Assembly: GCA_027488975.1 (NCBI GenBank)
Contig: JAIYAQ010000023.1
Coordinates: 62,001-126,000, forward strand
Source of the DNA: Cyanobium sp. E1_MAG_00006
GTDB lineage: Bacteria > Cyanobacteriota > Cyanobacteriia > PCC-6307 > Cyanobiaceae
Direction of reading: 5' to 3'
Length of the DNA stretch: 64,000 nucleotides
Shown here piece by piece: positions 26,712-34,863 of the stretch. The position numbers were made by a program, and so were the translations under genes. The notes beneath the pieces were generated by a model. That model was given only the letters and a program-made list of their open reading frames with translations, did no database searches and was not told the origin of the DNA. Each line of letters starts with the position of its first letter. The stretch's first letter is position 1.

Positions 26712-28223
26712 TCAGGGCTTGATCGGCGTGATGTCGTTGAGCTGCCAGGTCTTGGCGAAATAGGGCTCGGTGGGGGCGTAGAAGCGGAAGTACGCGAACC
26801 AGCCCTTGCCCGGCGTGGTCTGGATCCAGTTCTTCGTCCCAGCCGGCCGGACCGGACCGAAATCGACATCCACCGAGCCGTCGGCGTTGCTCACCAGATC
26901 GCTCTTGCGGGAGCTGAGGTCGGCGGCGCCCTGGGGGGTGATCAGCGGGCCGCGGCTGAGGTTGTCGTAGAGGGTGATCGACCAGAACTGCTTCACGGGC
27001 GCGTTGGCCAGCACGCGCATGCGGTAGGTGCGGCCACCGTCGAGCCACTGGCCCCGGGAATCCTTGGAGGTCTCCAGGTACACCTGCCCGAAGCCGAGCA
27101 CCCGGCCCTGCATGCCCACCGACATGCCGATCGCCTCGTAGAACCAGGAGCTGCGCTCGTCGAACTGCACGCGCCGTTTGTCGGGCGATTCCTGATCGAG
27201 ATCGAACAGGACGGCGTACTCCCAGTGCTTGCCCGGGTACACCGTGGCGCCGGGGGTGCGCTTGTCGTAGGCGATGGTGCGGGCCATCAGGTCGCCCAAC
27301 TGGGCCGCCTCGCCGAGGATCCGCGCCTGCCGGGCATCGGGCTTGAAAGGCTGGCCAGGGCTGATCCCCAGTGGCGTCAGCATGCCGAACATCATCCGGT
27401 CGCGCGGTGCTACCGGCTCGTTGGCGTAGAGATCACTCAGCAGCCGCCAGTAGGAGAGATCGGCTGGCTGGGCCGACTGCCAGGGACGACCGCCCACCTC
27501 CTCGTAGCGGGACACCGGCGGATTGGATCGCTGGTTCCAGCCGTAGAGGCGGTGCTGGCGCACGGTGGCCTCGGCCACAGCCTTGTCGGGCGCCAGACCG
27601 CGGGTGCCGAACCAGACCTGGTTGCTGGAGGCCCGGAAGATGCGGTAGCCGGGGGCCTCCACCTCCGCCGCGCCGGGGGGAAGGATCAGATACTTGCCGC
27701 CGGCACCCTTGTCGGGCCCGGTCTGGCCCAGGTCGGTGATCGGCTGCTGCCAGATGTCGAGCACGCCGCCGGCGGTGAGACCCGCCGGCACCTCCACCAC
27801 CAGCGGACCCTGCCTGGCCAGATCCCAGAAGCTGAAGGCGTAGAGGGTTGTGATGTTGGGCGTGAGCATCCCCGCCTTGTCCTGCAGCGTGCGGTAGAGC
27901 AGCACGTCGCCGTTGCGGACGCCCATGGTTTTTGCCTGGGCGTCGTAGAGGGCCTTGAAGCTCACCGCCGGCAGGGCCCACAGGTAGCCCTGGGTGGCCC
28001 GCTGCCGATCGAGCTCGTCATAGAGCTTGCGGGCTGTGGCGTCTGTCGGGTAGCCGTTCTCCAGCTCAAGGCGACCCAGCTGCGGCGTGTCCACCGTGGA
28101 GGTGCTCCGCTGCTGGCTCCGGCCCGCCGCGGGCCAGAGGGCGATCAGACACAGAGCCAGGCAGAGGCCTCGTGATCGGATGACAGCACTACAGCGCTGC
28201 GCCGCTGGGGTTGATCGGGCCAT
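26712..28223 (-). CDS. DUF1254/DUF1214-type exported protein (2)
   Basis: A 503-residue protein with a signal peptide (RSRGLCLALCLIALWPAAG). DUF1254 marks include RATQGYLWALPAVSFKALYD, NITTLYAFSFWDLARQGPLV and GGKYLILPPGAAEVEAPGY. DUF1214 marks include VKQFWSITLYDNLSRGPLIT, SRKSDLVSNADGSVDVDFGP and KGWFAYFRFYAPTEPYF. It is clearly related to the first copy but diverged, so the pair is an old duplication. ATG 28223 gives a normal signal peptide; an in-frame ATG at 28265 would add 14 residues. Likely co-transcribed with copy 1. A link with the sulfatase block is positional only. Confidence 0.88.
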   Translation of the reverse strand: MARSTPAAQRCSAVIRSRGLCLALCLIALWPAAGRSQQRSTSTVDTPQLGRLELENGYPTDATARKLYDELDRQRATQGYLWALPAVSFKALYDAQAKTMGVRNGDVLLYRTLQDKAGMLTPNITTLYAFSFWDLARQGPLVVEVPAGLTAGGVLDIWQQPITDLGQTGPDKGAGGKYLILPPGAAEVEAPGYRIFRASSNQVWFGTRGLAPDKAVAEATVRQHRLYGWNQRSNPPVSRYEEVGGRPWQSAQPADLSYWRLLSDLYANEPVAPRDRMMFGMLTPLGISPGQPFKPDARQARILGEAAQLGDLMARTIAYDKRTPGATVYPGKHWEYAVLFDLDQESPDKRRVQFDERSSWFYEAIGMSVGMQGRVLGFGQVYLETSKDSRGQWLDGGRTYRMRVLANAPVKQFWSITLYDNLSRGPLITPQGAADLSSRKSDLVSNADGSVDVDFGPVRPAGTKNWIQTTPGKGWFAYFRFYAPTEPYFAKTWQLNDITPIKP

Positions 28224-28541
28224 GGTCTGAGCCGGTTTCAGCACACTATTCAGTCTGCATTTCATCGGTTGGTTTGGTGGCATGGTTCAGTCATTCGACA
28301 TCTTTTCGGCATCGCTTGCTGGCTGGATTCCTGGCTGGATTGCAAAGTGGAAGACAGGGCGACTTGCTGGGTGTATTGCTTGTTGCAAGGCGATGCCAGG
28401 CCATCGAGTTCTTCACGTCACAGGGGCTACAGCACGCGTCAATGGTCGAACTGTCAAATTCCGCCGTTTTGTACGTCCCGGCCGCCCCTGCCTTTGGTTG
28501 CCGTGTCAGTACGGTTCATCCAGTGCATGCAATCGGTTCAT

Positions 28542-29351
28542 TCATAGAGCTGGCCTCTCGGATGGAAGGCGGGGTTCTGGTGTTGGCGATGTCTGCAGCC
28601 GATCGTCATTGCTCAGAGTGGCTCCCGTCAGATCGGCGCCCGTCAGATCAGCACCAATCAGATCAGCCCCACTCAGATCCGCACCACTGAGATCGGCATC
28701 ACGTAGGTCGGAGCCCTTCAGATTGGCGCCGCGCAGATCGGCGTGCTGCAGGTTGGCCTGACTCAGATCGGCTCCACTCAGATCGCTGTGCTGGAGGTCG
28801 GCGTCGGCGAGAAGCACTCTCCGCAGACTTGAATTGCTGAGATTGACATCACGCCAGCGGGCGTAGGGAACCCGCAGATCGTCTAGATTCGTGGCGGAGA
28901 GATCAACACCATCGAGCCAGAGGCCGCTCTCGCTGAGAAGTTCCAAGGCCTGATTGCGCGCATGACTGAGCCTCGCGCCGGCCTGCTGGCAGCTGAGGAT
29001 CACCTCCATCGCCTCCAGATGTTCCCGGCGCCGCCGCTTGCCGCCCTCCAGCAGAAACAGGAAGGCTGCCGTGACGATGCTCAGGGATTCCACGTTGCCG
29101 ACCGTCACGATCCCGCCGGGATCGGCCAGGACGCAGCCCGATTCAAAGTGATGGCTGCGGCAGTGTTCCCAGCGGTTCACGCCACCAAGAAGCAATCCAG
29201 CGCCTGCCGCCGCCAGCAGCAGTCGAAATCGGAAGGAGTGCTCAAGTAACCGGTGAAAGCGGCTGCCTTGCCGACGGCGCTGCACTTCCTCCCAGGACAG
29301 CCGGCGCCTCTGGCGCGGTCCAGCCTGTCGTGCTGAGGTTGACAGGGTCAT
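28542..29351 (-). CDS. Membrane-anchored pentapeptide-repeat protein
   Basis: A 269-residue protein. Two hydrophobic helices (FRLLLAAAGAGLLLGGV, about residues 42-58, and LSIVTAAFLFLLEGG, about 90-104) are followed by a cytoplasmic or periplasmic A(D/N)LXX repeat helix from about residue 145 to 250: VDLSATNLDDLRV, then DLSGADLSQANLQHADLRGA and DLSGADLIGADLTGADLTGA. Pentapeptide repeats fold as a right-handed quadrilateral beta helix; in cyanobacteria many are thylakoid-linked and of unknown role. It is the last gene of a five-gene overlapping operon; its ATG overlaps the stop of the BASS-family gene by 4 bp. Confidence 0.9.
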   Translation of the reverse strand: MTLSTSARQAGPRQRRRLSWEEVQRRRQGSRFHRLLEHSFRFRLLLAAAGAGLLLGGVNRWEHCRSHHFESGCVLADPGGIVTVGNVESLSIVTAAFLFLLEGGKRRRREHLEAMEVILSCQQAGARLSHARNQALELLSESGLWLDGVDLSATNLDDLRVPYARWRDVNLSNSSLRRVLLADADLQHSDLSGADLSQANLQHADLRGANLKGSDLRDADLSGADLSGADLIGADLTGADLTGATLSNDDRLQTSPTPEPRLPSERPAL

Positions 29352-30208
29352 TGACGTTCCAGGCGGTTGGCACGCATCAGTGGAATCGTCAGGATCACCG
29401 TCACCAGCACATACATCAGCACCCCAAGCTTCAGGCCGGGCAGCCTGCCGCCATGCTGGCTGGCGAACAGAAGGGCCAGGCCGGGGTTGCGCATCGAGGT
29501 CACCAGCGCGGTTGTGATGCGATGGGACGACTGCTCGCCAGCCATCGCGCCCCCCAGGGCCAGCGAGGCCATCGCCATCAGCGCCATCAGTGCTATGGCC
29601 GGCAGGTTGCTGGGGACGTAGCTGAGCAACAGGGGACCGGCCTTCAGCAGCACCAGGATCACCAGCACAAGCAGCAGCACGGTGGCGATGCGATCCAGCG
29701 GACCCTCAAGCCGTTCGGCGAGCGTTGGCTGCCAATGCCGCAGCCCCATGCCGATCAGCAACGGCAGCACCTGCACGCGGGCGACCTGGGCGGCCACATC
29801 GAGGGGGTGAACCTCCCATCCCAGCACTGCAAAGGTCTGGCGGAAGGCCAGCCCCACTAGCGGGAGCGTCACGATCGCGGCCAGGGCTGCTCCCACCTGC
29901 ACCAAACAGGCGAGCTGATGATCTCCACCCGCCTTGCGCGCCTTGCGCAGGGCCAGCGGTGCGCTGGGGCAGAGCGCCATCAGGGCGATGGCGTAGCGCG
30001 CCGGCTGGGAGATGGCCCAGCTCCAGGGGCTCTGCAGCAGCAGCAGGGCCAGCAGCGGCACCAGCACGCAGGAGCCCAGCAGCACCCGCAGGGGCAGGCC
30101 GGGCCGGCTCAGCCAGGGGCGCAGGCCTTCCAACCTCAGGGTGAGGCCCAGCGCCAGCATCGTGCTGAACAGCGTGAGGGTGATGAAGAGGGAGAAGGCG
30201 GTGTTCAT
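29348..30208 (-). CDS. BASS-like (bile acid:sodium symporter family) membrane transporter
   Basis: A 286-residue protein with about eight to nine hydrophobic helices. Segments include FITLTLFSTMLALGLTLRLE, the RYAIALMALCPSAPLALRKA block with a helix-breaking CPSAP, LPLLIGMGLRHW, and SMRNPGLALLFAS near the C terminus (in BASS proteins a similar crossing motif lies at the ion site). Members carry organic anions or pyruvate with sodium, but the substrate here is unknown. It overlaps the DUF202 gene upstream and the pentapeptide gene downstream by 4 bp each. Confidence 0.75.
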   Translation of the reverse strand: MNTAFSLFITLTLFSTMLALGLTLRLEGLRPWLSRPGLPLRVLLGSCVLVPLLALLLLQSPWSWAISQPARYAIALMALCPSAPLALRKARKAGGDHQLACLVQVGAALAAIVTLPLVGLAFRQTFAVLGWEVHPLDVAAQVARVQVLPLLIGMGLRHWQPTLAERLEGPLDRIATVLLLVLVILVLLKAGPLLLSYVPSNLPAIALMALMAMASLALGGAMAGEQSSHRITTALVTSMRNPGLALLFASQHGGRLPGLKLGVLMYVLVTVILTIPLMRANRLERQ

Positions 30209-30588
30209 GGCAGCAAGGCTCCAACGGCCAGCAGGCCCAGGGCCGCCACGCCGATCAGACTGATCATCACGGCCGTGGCGCTGGCGATCGAGGGGCGCTC
30301 GCTGTAGGTGAAGTCGTCCCGCAGCAGTCGCTTCAGGTTCAGCTTGTGCTGGCGGGTCGCGGCGGCCATCGCCACCACGCCGGTGAGGATGAAGGCCACC
30401 GAGATCAGCCGCACGCTCAGTTCCGCATGGGAGCTGCCACCAGGGTTGCGGCTGTTGATCGCCGCCACGATCTTGTCGAGGCCGAAGCCAAAGGAGATCA
30501 GCGACAGGCAGGTGCGGATCCAGGCCATCAGCGTGCGTTCCGCCGCATCGCGGTTGCGTTGCCGGGCCAGGTGATCGGCCAGCGTCAT
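30205..30588 (-). CDS. DUF202-family (YidH-like) membrane protein
   Basis: A 127-residue protein with the DUF202 N-terminal block NRDAAERTLMAWIRTCLSLI SFGFGLDK (arginine before the first helix) and three hydrophobic helices, the last SATAVMISLIGVAALGLLAV. The family has no settled function. Overlaps by 4 bp with the genes on both sides. Confidence 0.88.
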   Translation of the reverse strand: MTLADHLARQRNRDAAERTLMAWIRTCLSLISFGFGLDKIVAAINSRNPGGSSHAELSVRLISVAFILTGVVAMAAATRQHKLNLKRLLRDDFTYSERPSIASATAVMISLIGVAALGLLAVGALLP

Positions 30589-30971
30589 GGCTGGGCTCCC
30601 GCTGCTGCAGCGCCGGCGGCCGAAGGACGTTCAGCCTCCAGGTCCCTGGCCAGGAACACGTTCAGCACTGTGCGAATCACGGCGACCACCGCCAGTTGAA
30701 TCAGGTGGTCGCGGCTGGGGCTGGTGGTGGTGGCGACGATGTCAGCCCCGAGTTGGAATTCCAGGGCCAGGCAGAGCCAGCTGCCGAAGCTCAGCCGCAG
30801 GTCGGTCAGCCTGGCGATGCCCTCCGCGCGGCGGCGTGCGCTGCGGCCGAGCTGGCTCCGCAGGCTGGCCAGCAGCCCGAGCAGCACTGTCGCCACCGAC
30901 AAGCCCTCCAACAGCAGTCGTAAGCCTTCGGCGAGAGCCGCCAGGCTTTGCGTGAGCGGTTCAGTGCCCAT
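30585..30971 (-). CDS. DUF1622-family membrane protein
   Basis: A 128-residue protein with about three helices: LEGLSVATVLLGLLASL, LRLSFGSWLCLALEFQLGAD and LIQLAVVAVIRTVLNVFLAR. The LEFQLGADIVATT stretch and IRTVLN are DUF1622 marks. The listed start (ATG 30971) fits the family; the longer frame to 31004 overlaps the upstream gene more. Its start overlaps the preceding gene by 11 bp. Unknown function, probably inner membrane. Confidence 0.88.
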   Translation of the reverse strand: MGTEPLTQSLAALAEGLRLLLEGLSVATVLLGLLASLRSQLGRSARRRAEGIARLTDLRLSFGSWLCLALEFQLGADIVATTTSPSRDHLIQLAVVAVIRTVLNVFLARDLEAERPSAAGAAAAGAQP

Positions 30972-31548
30972 CGTCTCCCTGCTGGTCGTGATGGTGCAGA
31001 CCATGGCTCAGCCAGGCCGGGCCCACAAGCGAGAGCACCAGAATCGTGAGTGAGGTACTGAGGCGGCTGGAGAGGGTCCGGGCCACATCCAGGCCTGAAT
31101 GCACGTAGGTGAGCGTCACGATCCCGGCGAAGACACCGGTGGTGAGGCCGCTTGCGGAGCGCAGCAGCTCGCGGGGCTGTCGTCCGGGCTGCCAGCCACG
31201 CTGCCGCTGCAGGCGTCGCCCGGCGATCGCGCCGGCAGCGGCCAGCACGAGCACGGTGAGGGCCCGCTGGGGCAGCTGCTCGGCAGAAGCGAGTTGTTGC
31301 ATTGCGCTGGCCAGCGCCGCACCGGTGCCCACCAAGCTGCCGGCGGCGGCGCCGATCAGGGCCCACCAGAGGCCGGCATCCTGCGGAGCAGCACTGAGGC
31401 TGATGCCGGCGGTGAGCACCAGGGCGCTCAGCAGGGTGGAGGGCACCAGCGGTAGTTGACGCGCCAGCGCGTAGCCGCAGCCCACACCGATCAGGGCTCC
31501 GAGGCTGCGCCGAAGGTGTAGTGCGCGCTTTGGCTGAAGCGGAGCCAT
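30961..31548 (-). CDS. Six-helix membrane protein, FUSC-like in layout
   Basis: A 195-residue protein and first gene of the five-gene operon. Six hydrophobic segments are visible, including SLGALIGVGCGYALARQ, STLLSALVLTAGISLSAAP, LIGAAAGSLVGTGAALASAM and LTILVLSLVGPAWLSHGL. It ends in a His/Asp tail (HGLHHHDQQGDDGH) that might bind metal. The short helices with small residues recall half of a FUSC/aromatic-acid-exporter bundle, but that is a guess. Followed by DUF1622, DUF202, BASS-like and pentapeptide genes, all overlapping. Confidence 0.7.
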   Translation of the reverse strand: MAPLQPKRALHLRRSLGALIGVGCGYALARQLPLVPSTLLSALVLTAGISLSAAPQDAGLWWALIGAAAGSLVGTGAALASAMQQLASAEQLPQRALTVLVLAAAGAIAGRRLQRQRGWQPGRQPRELLRSASGLTTGVFAGIVTLTYVHSGLDVARTLSSRLSTSLTILVLSLVGPAWLSHGLHHHDQQGDDGH

Positions 31549-31595
31549 GGCCAGCGGTTGCCTTCGCTCAAGCTAGGGAGATCGTTCGCCTGGAT

Positions 31596-32717
31596 CTAGC
31601 GCCTTCCGGCGGGGCTGGTGGAATCCGGCAGCGCGGGTTGGGGTGGGTGGATCACCCGCCAGTCCCTGGCCATGTCCACCACGGTCCAGCCGTCGCGGCG
31701 GGCCTCCTCGAGGGCCTGGTTCAGGCGGCCGATCTCGGAGCGCCGGTCGTAGGCCCATTCGCGGCGGGCATCGGTGTGATGCACGATCAGGGCGAAACGT
31801 GGCCCATTGCCGGCCATGGTCCAGCTGAGCATCTGCCGGTCGCCGTCGGAGTTGCCGAATGCCGCCAGTGGCCGTCGGCCGATGATCTGCTCGATTGCCA
31901 CCGGCTTGCCGGGGCCATCCACCAGGGCCTCGATCCTTGGCAGCCGCTCCAGCTGGGGGCCGCCAGGCGTTTCCCGGTACTCCAGAGCGATCCGGGTGCC
32001 GATCACCTGCTCCGGCGGGATGCCGTAGACGCTCTCGCTCCACGCCCGCATGAAGGCCACATCGCCGCCCGAAACGATGTACGTGCGGAAGCCGTGGGCC
32101 CGCAGCAATCCCAGCAGTTCCAGCATCGGCTGGAAGACCATGGCGCTGTAGAGCCGGCCTGTCTGCGGATGGCGGGCCGTGCGGATCCAGCGCTTCACCT
32201 CCTCCTGATACGCCTCGCTGCTCATGCCCGTGGAGCCGGCCACCAGCATGGTGGCCAGGGCCTCAGGACCCTGCCGCAGCAGGGAGGGGATGTCGCCGCG
32301 CAGGGCTGAGGCGAAGGGTTCCTGCTGGCGCCACTGCGGCTGGCCGGCGGCGAGCTTCTGGATCCGGTCGATGCAGAACAAAAGTGGGAAGTAGAGCGGC
32401 TGCTCGCTCCAGAGGGTGCCGTCGTTGTCGAAGACGGCGATGCGCTCGGCCGGTGGCACCCCGCCAGCACTGCCGTCAGCACTCCCGCCTCCGCTCTGCT
32501 GCAGAAAACGCAGAATCGCCCGTTTGCTGGCGCCCTCCACCCAGGAGGGCAGGGGATCGCGGCCGGCGGGCGCCGGTGCTGCAACGGCTGGAGGGAGCGG
32601 CGCCGCGATGGGAGCAGCGATCGATGCCGCGAGCGCCAGGAGCAGGGCCACCAGGCTGCGGCCGCCGCCCAACGAGGCCTCTCTGGAACGGGGAGCAGGC
32701 GGGGCGGGGTGACGCAC
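31596..32717 (-). CDS. Exported HAD-family phosphatase
   Basis: A haloacid-dehalogenase phosphatase of about 373 residues. Motif I is ERIAVFDNDGTLWSEQPLYF (nucleophile and acid Asp in DNDGT). Motif II is the Ser-Gly in FRTYIVSGGDVAFM. Motif III Lys is probably in GKPVAIEQIIG and motif IV is AFGNSDGDRQML. An Ala/Leu/Pro-rich hydrophobic stretch (SLVALLLALAASIAAPIAAP) near the N terminus looks like a signal peptide, so the enzyme may act in the periplasm. No ATG is available; GTG 32717 is the best start. It is divergent from cbiX, about 100 bp away. Confidence 0.85.
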   Translation of the reverse strand: MRHPAPPAPRSREASLGGGRSLVALLLALAASIAAPIAAPLPPAVAAPAPAGRDPLPSWVEGASKRAILRFLQQSGGGSADGSAGGVPPAERIAVFDNDGTLWSEQPLYFPLLFCIDRIQKLAAGQPQWRQQEPFASALRGDIPSLLRQGPEALATMLVAGSTGMSSEAYQEEVKRWIRTARHPQTGRLYSAMVFQPMLELLGLLRAHGFRTYIVSGGDVAFMRAWSESVYGIPPEQVIGTRIALEYRETPGGPQLERLPRIEALVDGPGKPVAIEQIIGRRPLAAFGNSDGDRQMLSWTMAGNGPRFALIVHHTDARREWAYDRRSEIGRLNQALEEARRDGWTVVDMARDWRVIHPPQPALPDSTSPAGRR

Positions 32718-32817
32718 GTGCGGCGTTGTGGCTCCGGCACAGCATCGCGGCTGCACGGCCGGATGCCAGCGGGCCGCGGGCCTGCCCCGGATAGGGTCGG
32801 TTGAGGTGCTCCTCCCC

Positions 32818-33975
32818 ATGGCCGACGCTGCCGCTCTGCTGGATCTTCAGGCCGTGGAGGGCGGGCCGATCGGCGTGATGATCTGCGGCCATGGCAGCCG
32901 CAACCGGCTGGCGGTGGAGGAGTTTGCCCGTCTGGCGGAGGGGTTGCGGCCGCTGCTGCCGCAGGTGCCGGTGGAATACGGCTATCTGGAGTTCGCACGG
33001 CCGATCCTGCGGGATGGCCTGGATCGCCTGCGGGAGCAGGGGGTGAAGCGGGTGCTGGCGGTGCCAGGCATGTTGTTCGCCGCCGGCCATGCCAAGAACG
33101 ACATCCCCTCCGTTCTCAACACCTACGCCGCCGAGACCGGCCTGCGCATTGAGTACGGCCGAGAGCTGGGCGTCGATCTCAAGATGATCCAGGCGGCAGG
33201 GGCCCGCATCCGTGAGGCCATCGAGCGCTCCGATCAGGCGGCGTCGGCGGCGGGCGCGGTGCCAGTGCCCCTGGCCGAAACCCTTCTGGTGGTGGTGGGG
33301 CGCGGCTCCTCGGATCCGGATGCCAATTCCAATGTGGCCAAGGTGGCGCGGATGCTGGTGGAGGGCTTCGGCTTCGGCTGGGGCGAGACCGTGTATTCAG
33401 GCGTGACCTTCCCGCTGGTGGAGCCGGGTCTGCGCCATGTGGTGCGCCTGGGCTTCCGCCGCGTGGTGGTGTTCCCCTATTTCCTGTTCTCCGGCGTGCT
33501 CGTGAGCCGGATTCGCCAGCACACCGCCCTGGTGGCCGCCGATCACCCCGGTGTGGAGTTTGTGGATGCGGGCTACCTGGGCGATCACCCGCTGGTGATC
33601 GACACCTTCCGCGAACGGGTGGAGGAGGTGGTGCGCGGTGAGACGCAGATGAACTGCTCCCTCTGCAAGTACCGCGCCCAGGTGCTGGGCTTTGAGACCG
33701 AGGTGGGTGCGCCGCAGCGCAGCCATCACCACCACGTGGAGGGTCTGATCGAGGGCTGCACCCTCTGTGAGAACGAGTGCACCGGGGCCTGCCAGCCCGA
33801 TGGCATCCCGATCCCGCTGGGCCAGCACAGCCATTCGCACGATCACGGCCATGACCACGAGCACGGCCATGACCACGCGCATGACCATGGCCATGCGCCG
33901 TATCCCCACGCGGACCATCCGCTCGGGCCACGCACGCTTCACAAACCAGGCGGCAAAGCTGAAGACAAGAGGTGA
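32818..33975 (+). CDS. cbiX: Sirohydrochlorin/cobalt chelatase CbiX with Fe-S-type and His-rich tail
   Basis: A 385-residue chelatase that inserts metal (cobalt or iron) into sirohydrochlorin in the cobalamin/siroheme branch. The tandem chelatase halves start with GVMICGHGSRNRLAVEEF (metal-binding His) and LLVVVGRGSSDPDANSNVAK. Conserved blocks are VLAVPGMLFAAGHAKNDIPS and VVVFPYFLFSGVLVSRIRQH. The C-terminal extension carries MNCSLCKYRAQ and GCTLCENECTGAC, a cysteine set like the Fe-S centre of the long form CbiXL, with HHHH between them. After it comes a tail with HDH/HGHDHEH repeats, likely a metal store. GC-rich start region is shared with the divergent HAD gene. Confidence 0.93.
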   Translation: MADAAALLDLQAVEGGPIGVMICGHGSRNRLAVEEFARLAEGLRPLLPQVPVEYGYLEFARPILRDGLDRLREQGVKRVLAVPGMLFAAGHAKNDIPSVLNTYAAETGLRIEYGRELGVDLKMIQAAGARIREAIERSDQAASAAGAVPVPLAETLLVVVGRGSSDPDANSNVAKVARMLVEGFGFGWGETVYSGVTFPLVEPGLRHVVRLGFRRVVVFPYFLFSGVLVSRIRQHTALVAADHPGVEFVDAGYLGDHPLVIDTFRERVEEVVRGETQMNCSLCKYRAQVLGFETEVGAPQRSHHHHVEGLIEGCTLCENECTGACQPDGIPIPLGQHSHSHDHGHDHEHGHDHAHDHGHAPYPHADHPLGPRTLHKPGGKAEDKR

Positions 33976-34340
33976 CTTTGAGAGCCTCAGTCGTCTCGTT
34001 ATCGCCCGTGTCCCGGGAGACTCAGACCCATCAGTTTTTCTGATCCTTGACGCGATTCCCCAGGAAGGCTGTCTTTTCCCCAGGGGCATTGTCGGTTTTC
34101 CACAGCGTTGTGTTCTGCGGGCGTGTCGCCGCGGCGGCTCTGGGGATTGCGGTTCCCACCCATGGCGTCGCTTGACAGGTGCCGGGGCCTCGCTAGCTGC
34201 GGTGCCCGCCGGCCGCGGTCGACCCGGTGGCTTCAGTGCCAGCCACCGGTCTCAGCCTGTTGCGTCATGGGTTCAGGCAGGCGCAGCGCTTTTGACGGCA
34301 GCGCCAGATCTGTGGCTTCCTATGGCCTGACGACGGATTG
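33976..34340. other. 365-base gap between cbiX and the DUF2811 gene
   Basis: I see no supported gene here. The region has a short ATCAG/CTGAT hairpin near 34037 and a single TTTTCCACA (34096-34104), which matches the cyanobacterial DnaA-box form but stands alone. Open frames crossing it lack protein-like composition. It probably carries the promoter of the DUF2811 gene. Confidence 0.5.
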
Positions 34341-34697
34341 ATGCGCTTGGATCGGGACAGGGCAGAGACATCGGCGGACCAAGCGCCCCAGCTGGATCCC
34401 AGAAATCATCTGAGCCGCTGCCTGCAGCAGCGGGTGCACCAAGCCGGCAGTGAGGCCGACACCTCGGCCGACCAGGCAGATGGTTCGCTGGCCGCTGCAG
34501 CACGGATCAGCCTGGAGGCGGAGGTGCCTGAGGTGCTGTTCGATGGCATGCGTGCCTTCCTGCAGAGCCGGCCCGACTGGGATCAGTACCGGGTGATCAC
34601 CTCGGCCCTGGCGGGTTTTCTGTTTCAGAACGGCTGCGGCGATCGCTGCGTGGCCCAGCACTACCTCAACGGCCTGTTCATGCGGGCTGGAGAGTGA
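34341..34697 (+). CDS. DUF2811 protein with extended N terminus
   Basis: A 118-residue protein. The C-terminal 65 residues are a full DUF2811 domain: ISLEAEVPEVLFDGMRAFLQ, SRPDWDQYRVITSALAGFLF and QNGCGDRCVAQHYLNGLF. The domain is a short helical module found in cyanobacteria, function unknown. The first 50 residues (Asp/Gln/Arg-rich, LSRCLQQRVHQAGSEADTSA) are low complexity and are not part of the domain; a later start cannot be excluded, though no ATG lies near 34500. The paired cysteines in NGCGDRC are conserved in the family. Confidence 0.85.
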   Translation: MRLDRDRAETSADQAPQLDPRNHLSRCLQQRVHQAGSEADTSADQADGSLAAAARISLEAEVPEVLFDGMRAFLQSRPDWDQYRVITSALAGFLFQNGCGDRCVAQHYLNGLFMRAGE

Positions 34698-34699
34698 AC

Positions 34700-34727
34700 A
34701 AAAAAAGCGGGAGTGCCGAGCTCCCGC
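34700..34727 (-). terminator. Terminator of the GMC oxidoreductase gene
   Basis: On the minus strand GCGGGAG (34727-34721) pairs with CTCCCGC (34713-34707) across a 7-base loop and is followed by seven T residues. It lies about 135 bases past the GMC gene stop. On the plus strand it is just after the DUF2811 stop and may act in both directions. Confidence 0.9.
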
Positions 34728-34863
34728 CTGATGTTTTCTCCCTTGCCCGACCCTTTGAAGGTCGCGTGCTGAGTGTGCGGTTTGCTCGCCGAGTCTGTTG
34801 TGGTCGTTGACACAGAATCGCTGCTTCGGTGAGCGGGCACTGACCTTTGATCCCTGCCTCGGG

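Noticed and set aside
34096-34104. TTTTCCACA, a cyanobacterial DnaA-box form, in the gap after cbiX
   Set aside because: A single copy, no AT-rich stretch and no dnaN or dnaA nearby; not an origin.
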